In this document: one piece after another, positions 1 to 6,368 of the stretch | How the letters are laid out: each line of letters opens with the position of its first letter | How positions within the stretch are numbered: the stretch's first letter is position 1 | From: Bacteroidales bacterium | Lineage (GTDB): Bacteria > Bacteroidota > Bacteroidia > Bacteroidales > ML635J-15 | Reading direction: 5' to 3' | DNA length: 7,202 nucleotides | NCBI GenBank assembly: GCA_017997855.1 | Contig: JAGOEF010000076.1 | Location: forward strand, 1 to 7,202 | The notes under the pieces: model-generated | Seen by the model: the letters and a program-made list of their open reading frames with translations, nothing else | Database searches by the model: none | What the model was told of the DNA's origin: nothing | Position numbers and translations under genes: made by a program

Positions 1-1047
1 ATATTCCATGCCTTGTTGTGTCTGAGCCAGCACATACATATCTTCGTAGTTTATATCGAACGACTTCAGCACTTCGGCATCGAGTCCCTGATTCATGTTG
101 TAGTTGCCTACGGCATCGTTACGCAGGCTTACGTAATAATTAAACTGTTTGCCTTCGTATTCTTTTTGTTTTTTACCATTAATATACACTTCTCCCTCGC
201 GCACTTCGAGCGAATCGCCGGGCAGGGCTACGCAACGTTTGATATAGTTTTCGCGTTTATCTACCGGTCGCACGATAATATCAACGGTGTCGCAATCCCA
301 TAGTTCTTTACGCGCGCGCTTGTAATACTCTTCTTCCGATAGCGGTGTTTTACCGGCATTTACGTCATTCATTTTATCACGCATGGCCAGGTCAAGAATG
401 ATACTGTAATAGTCAACCGCCTGATTTTGAACAACCACTGTATCGCCGGTGGGGAAGTTGAATACCACAATGTCGTCGCGCTTAATTTCGCCAAAGCCTG
501 TCAGTCGGCGATATTCAGTTTCAATCCAGGTGGTAAACGAAGGAGTTTTCTTAGTCAGCCACAATGTGTGGTGCATAAATGGGAGCGACAGTGGAGTCAT
601 GGGTACGCGGGTACCATAGGCTACTTTACTTACAAACAGATAGTCTCCGATCAACAGGGTTTTTTCCATCGAACTGGTTGGGATGGTGAAGGCTTCGAAA
701 AAGAAAATTCTGATAAATGTTGCGGCAATTACAGCAAAGATAATGGCGTCGACCCATTCCAGGGTTTTGCGCTTGAAAGTACTCATCTTTTTGTCTTTCC
801 GGGGTTTCCAGAATGCCCAGCGAACAAACCGTGTAAGGTAAATGTCGATAATCAGCAATTCACCAATCAGCCACCAATAGTTACCAAGCCAAACAACCCA
901 CAATACATATAGTGATGTAACCAATGCAAAACTGAAATAGCGGTTTGTTACAAAATGACCGATTTTGGTGTTTTTGAATTTATTCCAAAACGAATTGCTT
1001 TTATCTTTTTTGACCACCGGTTTTTTCTTACTTTTCGATTGTATCAT
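1..1047 (-). CDS. lepB: Signal peptidase I (LepB), C-terminus cut by window edge
   Basis: This is a membrane-bound serine protease of family S26 that removes signal peptides from exported proteins on the outer face of the inner membrane. Reading the minus strand from the ATG at 1047 gives 349 open codons with no stop before the window edge. A basic N-terminus (Lys-rich, residues 5-28) precedes a hydrophobic stretch at about 38-72 and a second one at about 99-117. The Ser box follows directly: IPTSSMEKTLLIGDYLFVSK, with catalytic Ser126. The Lys box is YIKRCVALPGDSLEV, with catalytic Lys270. About 140 residues separate the two, much more than in E. coli LepB, as in Bacteroidales homologues. 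The C-terminal GDNR-type box is expected beyond the edge, so completeness cannot be judged. The start lies 5 nt after the dapB stop, which suggests co-translation. No Shine-Dalgarno sequence is visible. The family assignment is very secure; which paralogue it is cannot be told. Confidence 0.95.
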   Translation of the reverse strand, partial: MIQSKSKKKPVVKKDKSNSFWNKFKNTKIGHFVTNRYFSFALVTSLYVLWVVWLGNYWWLIGELLIIDIYLTRFVRWAFWKPRKDKKMSTFKRKTLEWVDAIIFAVIAATFIRIFFFEAFTIPTSSMEKTLLIGDYLFVSKVAYGTRVPMTPLSLPFMHHTLWLTKKTPSFTTWIETEYRRLTGFGEIKRDDIVVFNFPTGDTVVVQNQAVDYYSIILDLAMRDKMNDVNAGKTPLSEEEYYKRARKELWDCDTVDIIVRPVDKRENYIKRCVALPGDSLEVREGEVYINGKKQKEYEGKQFNYYVSLRNDAVGNYNMNQGLDAEVLKSFDINYEDMYVLAQTQQGMEY

Positions 1048-1052
1048 ACTAT

Positions 1053-1769
1053 TCAGATATTTAGTAAATCTTTCATTTGATAAATTCCGGTTTTACCGGC
1101 AATAAAAGCTGCAGCCCTGATTGCGCCAATGGCAAAACCCTTGCGGTTTTTGGCTGAGTGGCTGATTTCGATTGTATCACAATTGCTTTCCCACATAATT
1201 TTATGGTCGCCGGTAACTTCACCTTTACGAAACGAGTAAACTGGCAAATCCGATATATCCTGTGAATTATTTAACACCCATTTAACAAAATGCTTGTTGT
1301 TTCCGACCAGCTGATTGGCCAGAACCACCGCAGTTCCGCTGGGTTGATCAAGTTTATGAATATGATGGGTTTCTTCGATACGGGCATTATACCCGTCGCT
1401 GACTTCCATCAATTTTGCCAGTTTTTTATTAATTTCGAAAAAAATATTCATCCCAATGCTGAAATTGGAAGCATAAAACAGACACCCTTTTTTTTCTTGG
1501 CAGTATGTTTCAATTTCATCAAGCTGATGATGCCATCCGGTAGAACCGCAAACCACCGGGATTCCGGCATCGATGCAGGTTTTAATATTTACAGGGGCTG
1601 TATCGGGTCGTGTAAACTCAATGGCAACATCAACCGCGGAAGGTTTAAGATTCTTTAGCGAATCAATATTTTCGACATCAAAAATGCAGGCTATTTCGTG
1701 ACCCAGCGAAGTCGCCATTTCGGCAATCTCTTTGCCCATTTTGCCATATCCGATGAGTGCCAGCTTCAT
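1053..1769 (-). CDS. dapB: 4-hydroxy-tetrahydrodipicolinate reductase (DapB)
   Basis: Cytoplasmic enzyme that reduces 4-hydroxy-tetrahydrodipicolinate with NAD(P)H, a step of the diaminopimelate/lysine pathway that supplies peptidoglycan. The 238-residue protein is complete. It opens with a Rossmann nucleotide-binding motif, GYGKMG (7-12). GSTGW (75-79) matches the family's GTTG segment, and SNFSIGMN (101-108) is the hinge to the catalytic domain. The signature ETHHIHKLDQPSGTA (133-147) carries the catalytic His135/His136, Lys139 and the substrate-binding SGT. RKGEVTGDH (181-189) and the C-terminal FAIGAIRAA (212-220) are also typical. It is slightly shorter than the E. coli enzyme (about 270 residues), which is normal for Bacteroidota. 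The ATG at 1769 begins right at the Rossmann strand, leaving no plausible longer start. The fmt stop lies 19 nt upstream and lepB starts 5 nt downstream. No Shine-Dalgarno sequence is seen. Confidence 0.97.
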   Translation of the reverse strand: MKLALIGYGKMGKEIAEMATSLGHEIACIFDVENIDSLKNLKPSAVDVAIEFTRPDTAPVNIKTCIDAGIPVVCGSTGWHHQLDEIETYCQEKKGCLFYASNFSIGMNIFFEINKKLAKLMEVSDGYNARIEETHHIHKLDQPSGTAVVLANQLVGNNKHFVKWVLNNSQDISDLPVYSFRKGEVTGDHKIMWESNCDTIEISHSAKNRKGFAIGAIRAAAFIAGKTGIYQMKDLLNI

Positions 1770-1788
1770 AATCTGTGTAAATATACTA

Positions 1789-2736
1789 TTATAATTTCAA
1801 CCGCACATTCTTCAAATCGAAACCCCTCAGAAATTCCCCGGTTTTCATATTTTTCTTTCCTTCGAGTTGAAGACTGAAAATTTCGATAAAACCATCGGCT
1901 ACCGCAATCTGAAACTTGTTATTGTGACTTGATATTTCACCGGTTGCCAATGCGTGTTTTCGTGAAACAAAGCCGGCTTCGCCAATTTTTAAAGTTTTTT
2001 GGGTTCCATCGGTTAAAACCAATGTGGTAAATGCTCCGGGATAGGGATATAATCCTCTGATAAAGTTCCGGATTTGCTCTCCTGGCAGGTTCCAGTCGAT
2101 TCGGCAATTGTCGCGGAAAATTTTGGGAGCCGTTTTTAGCTCTCCCGAAATTTGTGATTCCTGGGGCCTTGGCTTACATTGCTTACTTTCAATAAGCCAC
2201 AGGGTTTTTACGAGCAACGCAGCTCCTTCTGTCATCAGTTTATCGTGAAGGGAGCCCGCAGTTTCGTCACGGGATATTTCTACGGGGGTGCTTTCGATGA
2301 TGCTACCGGTATCAATATTTTCGTTGATGAAGAACGTGGTGACGCCGGTGATGGTCTCGCCGTTGATAATGGCGTGGTTTATGGGTGCTGCACCACGGTA
2401 TTGGGGCAGGAGTGAGGCGTGCAGATTGATGGTGCCTTTGGGTGGAATTTTCCATACCTCGGCGGGTAACATTCTGAATGCTACCACAACAAATAAATCG
2501 GCCTGCAGTTGTTGTAATGATGCTAAAAAGTCAGGGTCTTTTAACCTGACCGGTTGCAAAATAGTGAAACCCAGTTGAAGCGCTGCTTTTTTAACTGCTG
2601 ATTCCGATACCTGCAATCCCCGTCCTGCCGGCTTGTCGGGACTTGTAACAACGGCAACAATCTCATGCCCGGCTTCAGCCAGTGCTTTCATCGATGCAAC
2701 AGCAAAATCGGGAGTGCCCATGTATACAATTCTCAT
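1789..2736 (-). CDS. fmt: Methionyl-tRNA formyltransferase (Fmt)
   Basis: Transfers a formyl group from 10-formyltetrahydrofolate to Met-tRNAfMet, making the initiator tRNA used in bacterial translation. The protein is 315 residues, the usual length, and complete. The N-terminal formyltransferase domain (about 1-205) opens with MRIVYMGTPDFA and has the SPDKPAGRG loop (32-40) that contacts tRNA. The folate site and catalytic residues are in NLHASLLPQYRGAAPI (104-119: Asn104, His106) and IDTGSII (141-147: Asp142), matching the Asn/His/Asp triad of the E. coli enzyme. The segment TAPKI...CRIDW (202-215) links to the C-terminal tRNA-binding domain (about 206-315). The ATG at 2736 begins exactly at the conserved N-terminus. 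It lies 22 nt after the ribBA stop and 19 nt before dapB, so co-transcription is likely. No Shine-Dalgarno sequence is visible upstream. Confidence 0.97.
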   Translation of the reverse strand: MRIVYMGTPDFAVASMKALAEAGHEIVAVVTSPDKPAGRGLQVSESAVKKAALQLGFTILQPVRLKDPDFLASLQQLQADLFVVVAFRMLPAEVWKIPPKGTINLHASLLPQYRGAAPINHAIINGETITGVTTFFINENIDTGSIIESTPVEISRDETAGSLHDKLMTEGAALLVKTLWLIESKQCKPRPQESQISGELKTAPKIFRDNCRIDWNLPGEQIRNFIRGLYPYPGAFTTLVLTDGTQKTLKIGEAGFVSRKHALATGEISSHNNKFQIAVADGFIEIFSLQLEGKKNMKTGEFLRGFDLKNVRLKL

Positions 2737-2758
2737 AAGCGGCTACTTGGGGATTATG

Positions 2759-3991
2759 CTAAAGGTTTAAATCGTGCCCCAGCTTTTTCTTTTTGGTTTC
2801 AAGATAAAACCGGTTGAATTGGTTGGGTTGGATTTCGAGATGAATATTTTCAACAATTTCGAGGCCATAACCTTCGAGCCCTGCCCTTTTTTTGGGATTA
2901 TTGGTCACCAGTTTAATTTTTTTAATTCCGAGGCATCTGATAATTTGTGCACCCACACCATAATCGCGCTCGTCTTCTTTGAAACCGAGATGCAGGTTTG
3001 CCTCTACGGTATCAAGCCCGCTTTCCTGAAGTTTGTAGGCAGCTATTTTATTAAAAAGCCCAATTCCCCGGCCTTCCTGATTCAGGTATATGAGAACACC
3101 TTTCCCTTCCTGTTGTATCATTTGCAACGATTTGTGCAACTGAGGGCCACAATCGCAACGCAACGAACCGAAAATATCACCGGTGGCACACGATGAATGC
3201 ACACGCACCATTACCGCTTCATCGGCAGTCCATTCTCCTTTAACAAGTGCCATATGTTCCAGTTGTGTTCCGGTTTGTTTGAATGGAATCAAGTCGAAAT
3301 CACCGAATTCGGTAGGCATTTTAACCCGTTGTCCTTCTTCGACCAGCGATTCGGTCTGCAGCCTGAATTTAATCAGATCCTGTATGGTAACAATTTTAAT
3401 TCCGAACTTTTTTGATATTTCGATTAGCTGAGGCAAACGGGCCATGGTACCATCTTCATTCATAATCTCTACCAATGCCCCGCCCGGGGTTAAGCCGGCC
3501 AATCGGGTAAAGTCAATCACCGCTTCGGTGTGACCTGCCCGTTGTAAAACCCCATTCTCACGAGCCATCAAAGGAAAAATATGCCCGGGGCGCCCCAAAT
3601 CTTCAGGCTTGGTTTTAGGGTTAACCAATGCCGCAATGGTTTTTGCCCTATCGGATGCTGAAATACCGGTAGTACAACCTTGTCCGATAAGGTCAACGCT
3701 TACCGTAAAGGGTGTTTCGTGCAACGAGGTGTTTTTTCCCACCATCAGTTCCAGATCGAGTTGCTTGCATCGGGCCTCGGGCAATGGTGTGCAAATCAGC
3801 CCCCTGCCATAACGTGCCATGAAATTGACGGCTTCCGGGGTGATGGCTTCGGCGGCAATAATAAAATCTCCTTCGTTCTCGCGGTCGTAATCGTCAACCA
3901 CAATAAGCAATTTGCCATGTCTGATATCGGCAATGGCTTCTTCGATGGTGTTCAGTTGGCTACTGAAATCGTTGTGTTGGTTTCCAGACAT
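2759..3991 (-). CDS. ribBA: Bifunctional 3,4-dihydroxy-2-butanone-4-phosphate synthase / GTP cyclohydrolase II (RibBA)
   Basis: One cytoplasmic protein catalysing the two entry reactions of riboflavin synthesis: ribulose 5-phosphate to the four-carbon unit plus formate, and GTP to the diaminopyrimidine precursor. The DHBP synthase half (about 12-208) shows the acidic active-site loop [10 protein letters not shown] (33-42), TGISASDRA (108-116), GRPGHIFPL (133-141) and RAGHTEA (151-157). The GTP cyclohydrolase II half (about 214-405) shows zinc ligands Cys268, Cys279 and Cys281 in [17 protein letters not shown], then QEGRGIGL (305-312), DYGVGAQI (343-350) and TNNPKK (363-368). Both halves keep their main catalytic residues, so both activities are expected. 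Tyr35 sits in the acidic loop where Glu is common. The 410-residue length is normal. The ATG at 3991 lies inside the upstream glycosyltransferase gene, overlapping it by 32 nt in another frame. It is supported by a Shine-Dalgarno sequence at 4001-4007 and by the absence of another ATG before codon 58. fmt follows after 22 nt. Confidence 0.97.
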   Translation of the reverse strand: MSGNQHNDFSSQLNTIEEAIADIRHGKLLIVVDDYDRENEGDFIIAAEAITPEAVNFMARYGRGLICTPLPEARCKQLDLELMVGKNTSLHETPFTVSVDLIGQGCTTGISASDRAKTIAALVNPKTKPEDLGRPGHIFPLMARENGVLQRAGHTEAVIDFTRLAGLTPGGALVEIMNEDGTMARLPQLIEISKKFGIKIVTIQDLIKFRLQTESLVEEGQRVKMPTEFGDFDLIPFKQTGTQLEHMALVKGEWTADEAVMVRVHSSCATGDIFGSLRCDCGPQLHKSLQMIQQEGKGVLIYLNQEGRGIGLFNKIAAYKLQESGLDTVEANLHLGFKEDERDYGVGAQIIRCLGIKKIKLVTNNPKKRAGLEGYGLEIVENIHLEIQPNQFNRFYLETKKKKLGHDLNL

Positions 3992-5126
3992 TGGTTTTAA
4001 CTCCTTTAACAGATTTGAATAAACCGGCTAGTAAGGCCAGGTTCATAGTATAAAAATGAGTGATAAATCGTAAAATCAGATTATGATTGCCTGCTTTTTT
4101 AAGCAGGAAGTCTAATGGTGGAATCAGAAAGCTCAGCAGATAAATGCAAAGCAAAACCAGATAGAACACCGACCCAAACGATAATGCTATCAACATGGCC
4201 AGTGCCAGTAATAAAAACACAGGACCTAACCAGCGCAGCACTTTGTGCGAAATAAAACTAAAAGCCACACCCGGTGTTCGCGAAAGCAACAGGCTTGAAA
4301 AAATTTTTAAATTTTGAAAATCACCGGTTGCAATCCGAATTTTACGACGAAATTCTATTGATAAATCATTCGAAACATCCTCGTAAACCATTGCTTTTAA
4401 GTTATTTACTGTTTTAAAGCCCTGCTGAATTACTTTCATGCAAATGTAAAAATCATCGACCAGCAGATTCTGTGGCACCGGAGTAAACAGGTTGCGGCGA
4501 ATGGCATAGCATCCACCAAAAGGACCCATCATGCTTCCCCAGATGAGGCCTTCCCTGTTTTTTATAATCACTTCCCTCGAGATGTACGATTTTTCCTGAA
4601 TGCTGATGCCTTCCTTTTTCAGGTTGGTATTTATCATATTGCTATCGACCAATCCGATAGTTTCGTCCTGAAAAACAGAAACCAGTTCATCGAGAGTATT
4701 TTCGTCGAACATTACGTTGGCATCCGAAAGAATAAGTATGTCTCCCGATGATTTTTCGACCAGTTGATTGATAATATTCGATTTTCCCTGCCGTGTGAAA
4801 AATTCATGAAAGTGAATGCGTTGATCCGCGGCAGCCAGCCTTTCCATAATCGGGTTTGTGCTATCGCTGCTACAGTCGGAACCAACAATGACCTCCAGCT
4901 TTTCGCCCGGGTAACGGGTATTAACAATGCTTTTAATTTTTTCTTCAATTACGGCTTCTTCGTTGTATGCCGACATAATAACACTCACGGTTGGTTTCGC
5001 AGTGTTGTTCGGGCCATTTGGCCGGCTTCTCTTAGAAGCGAGTAATTTCAATACAAAAGGGTACAGCACGTAAGAATGAAAAACGGCAGCCACACATAGC
5101 CAGAATATGATTTGTATTACAATCAT
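3960..5126 (-). CDS. Membrane-anchored family 2 glycosyltransferase
   Basis: A GT-A-fold transferase that probably adds a sugar from a nucleotide donor to a lipid-linked or surface glycan at the cytoplasmic face of the inner membrane. Donor and acceptor are not readable from sequence. From the ATG at 5126 it has 388 residues. In order: one N-terminal membrane segment (about 2-28), the GT2 start [10 protein letters not shown] (48-57), GSDCSSDST (82-90), the metal-binding SDAN region (134-137), FGGCYAIRR (203-211), acidic VDDF (223-226) with the likely catalytic base, an RRKIRIATG motif (260-268) resembling the QxxRW region of processive-type GT2 enzymes, then three C-terminal membrane segments (about 298-318, 320-340, 354-372). 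This layout recalls the Bacteroidota 'glycosyltransferase family 2' proteins with BcsA/NodC-like ends. The chosen ATG overlaps the upstream stop as ATGA; another ATG at 5132 would add two residues. Its 3' end overlaps ribBA by 32 nt. The C-terminal VWKPT ending looks native, so the overlap is not a readthrough artefact. Confidence 0.88.
   Translation of the reverse strand: MIVIQIIFWLCVAAVFHSYVLYPFVLKLLASKRSRPNGPNNTAKPTVSVIMSAYNEEAVIEEKIKSIVNTRYPGEKLEVIVGSDCSSDSTNPIMERLAAADQRIHFHEFFTRQGKSNIINQLVEKSSGDILILSDANVMFDENTLDELVSVFQDETIGLVDSNMINTNLKKEGISIQEKSYISREVIIKNREGLIWGSMMGPFGGCYAIRRNLFTPVPQNLLVDDFYICMKVIQQGFKTVNNLKAMVYEDVSNDLSIEFRRKIRIATGDFQNLKIFSSLLLSRTPGVAFSFISHKVLRWLGPVFLLLALAMLIALSFGSVFYLVLLCIYLLSFLIPPLDFLLKKAGNHNLILRFITHFYTMNLALLAGLFKSVKGVKTNVWKPTQRFQ
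4001..4007 (-). promoter_or_regulatory. Shine-Dalgarno sequence of ribBA, inside the GT2 gene
   Basis: The minus strand reads AAAGGAG, then 9 nt, then the ribBA ATG at 3991. It pairs well with the conserved 3' end of 16S rRNA and fixes the ribBA start. The site falls in GT2 coding sequence (around the Gly-Val-Lys-Thr codons near its C-terminus). None of the other five visible gene starts (lepB, dapB, fmt, GT2, GT4) has a comparable purine-rich element at the right distance, so this one stands out. That it functions as a ribosome binding site is inferred. Confidence 0.75.
5123..5126 (-). other. ATGA stop-start overlap between the GT4 and GT2 genes
   Basis: On the minus strand, ATG at 5126-5124 and TGA at 5125-5123 share bases, the classic arrangement for translational coupling. 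It favours 5126 over the ATG at 5132 as the GT2 start and implies the two transferases are made together. Neither ATG has a Shine-Dalgarno sequence, which fits re-initiation by the ribosome finishing GT4. Confidence 0.6.
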
Positions 5127-6328
5127 GGGCATTGCGAATTATAGAACTCGCTTAATTTTTTTCCAAGCTGATTTCTGTCGTAATGTTTAATAGCAAATTC
5201 AATGGCATTGGAGCCTATTTTCATGTACAGGGCTTCATCTGATAATACTTTCTCGATTTCGGCAGCAAACGAGAACTCGTTGTCGGCAACCAAAATGTTT
5301 TCGCGATGGGTAGTAGGTATACCTTCGGTTCCAATAGGCGTCGTAACAATTACTTTACCCATAGCCATTCCTTCAACAATTTTTATTCTCATTCCTGATC
5401 CTGAAAGCAATGGAACAACCATTACACCAAAAGAGTTTATAAACTGACTGGCTACAGGTACTTCTCCATGGTAAATTATGCCTTCAACGTCGAGTTTTTT
5501 TACAAACCATGCAGGTGCATTTCTGCCGGCCACATGAAAATTCAAGGCAGGTAATTTGGCTTTGATTATTGGCCAGCACTGATTGATAAACCAGAGAAGA
5601 CCTTCCTGATTGGGAACCCAGTCGAGGGCACCGAGGTGAAATAAACTATTGCTCATTTCGGTTCTCATCTGGGGTTTCATTTCGGTACTGTCGAAGCCCG
5701 CGGGAAGAACAAAAACCGGTTTTGTATTCCCCATTTTCTCGTAAATATCAGCATCGCGCTGAGTTACCGGTACCAGCACATCATATCGGTTCAATATTTC
5801 ATTTTTCAAACTCACAATGCGCTTCGCCATGTGTTTCAGATAATACTTTTTGAACGGATTCTTACTGTTATCAGCCGTCCGTTCCCATATTTCATGTTCA
5901 ATATTATGAGCCCTCAGCGAAATTACTGCGTTGCTGTATTTTCTGATTACAGGGATATAGGGGCACATATAGAGACCTTCAATCTGAACCACATCAAATT
6001 GATTTTCTGTGAGAATACTGATTAGTCTGTTCTCATAATCTTTTGTCACAAAGCGGTCGGCAACATAGGGCAATTGGGAGAACAACAGGTTTTTAATCAG
6101 GCCAAATAAGCTAAGGTTTGTGTTAATCAAAACCGTTTCAAGGTGAAGTTTACGCTTAACTTCTGATGGTATTTCATCGTCAGATACAAAATGTTTTGGT
6201 GTGTTAATTGCCAGAACATGAACACTATTGCCTGCATTAGCCAACGAGTCGACAACGTTGTAAATACCTATGGTTCCACCGTCTTTTGGTGGGTAAGGCA
6301 TTTTATTTGACAAGCTCAAAATCTTCAT
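5123..6328 (-). CDS. GT4-fold (group 1) glycosyltransferase
   Basis: A GT-B-fold retaining-type transferase that most likely adds a sugar during surface polysaccharide or lipopolysaccharide assembly. It has 401 residues and no obvious membrane segment, so it is cytosolic or peripheral. The N-terminal acceptor domain opens MKILSLSNKMPYPPKDGG, the glycine-rich loop typical of the family, and contains RAHNIEHEIW (139-148) with the recurrent His-Asn-x-Glu motif. The C-terminal donor domain begins near LGALDWVPNQEG (232-243) and carries SGSGMRIKIVEGMAMG (309-324) followed by TTPIGTEG (329-336). The second Glu of the GT4 EX7E signature is present (Glu319), but the first position is Ser311, as in the subfamily with a GSGxRxKxxE motif. 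The frame stays open upstream to a TTG at 6349, but the ATG at 6328 starts exactly at the conserved N-terminus and is preferred. It lies 40 nt after the permease gene and overlaps GT2 by 4 nt. The sugar specificity is unknown. Confidence 0.9.
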   Translation of the reverse strand: MKILSLSNKMPYPPKDGGTIGIYNVVDSLANAGNSVHVLAINTPKHFVSDDEIPSEVKRKLHLETVLINTNLSLFGLIKNLLFSQLPYVADRFVTKDYENRLISILTENQFDVVQIEGLYMCPYIPVIRKYSNAVISLRAHNIEHEIWERTADNSKNPFKKYYLKHMAKRIVSLKNEILNRYDVLVPVTQRDADIYEKMGNTKPVFVLPAGFDSTEMKPQMRTEMSNSLFHLGALDWVPNQEGLLWFINQCWPIIKAKLPALNFHVAGRNAPAWFVKKLDVEGIIYHGEVPVASQFINSFGVMVVPLLSGSGMRIKIVEGMAMGKVIVTTPIGTEGIPTTHRENILVADNEFSFAAEIEKVLSDEALYMKIGSNAIEFAIKHYDRNQLGKKLSEFYNSQCP

Positions 6329-6368
6329 AAAGGCTGCACGAAATAACAAAGTTGCGAAGTTAATAAAA

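Noticed and set aside
427..912. 161-codon open frame on the plus strand
   Set aside because: It lies wholly antisense to lepB, whose frame carries clear catalytic motifs, and its translation has no recognisable domain.
1087..1099. Inverted repeat ccggt-ttt-accgg near the 3' end of dapB, a possible hairpin or terminator
   Set aside because: The stem is only 5 bp, no T-run follows it on the transcribed strand, and the bases encode the Gly-Lys-Thr-Gly segment near the DapB C-terminus, so coding constraint explains it.
1488..1495. Run of eight T (eight A on the coding strand) in dapB, a possible slippage or programmed frameshift site
   Set aside because: The codons read GAA AAA AAA GGG, not the A_AAA_AAG phase of a -1 slippery site, and the dapB frame is intact on both sides. 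At most it would cause minor slippage.
1770..1788. TATATTTA in the fmt-dapB gap as a -7 promoter element
   Set aside because: It lacks the final G and has no TTG at the expected distance upstream; the nearest ones are too close or too far.
6329..6349. TTG at 6349 as the start of the GT4 gene, adding seven residues
   Set aside because: The added residues match nothing typical, and the ATG at 6328 begins exactly at the conserved MKILSLSNK start of this family.
6329..6368. Possible promoter in the 40-nt gap between the Lpt permease and GT4
   Set aside because: AT-rich bits such as TTATTTCG only loosely resemble the Bacteroidota -7 element TAnnTTTG, and no -33 TTTG partner at the right spacing is evident.
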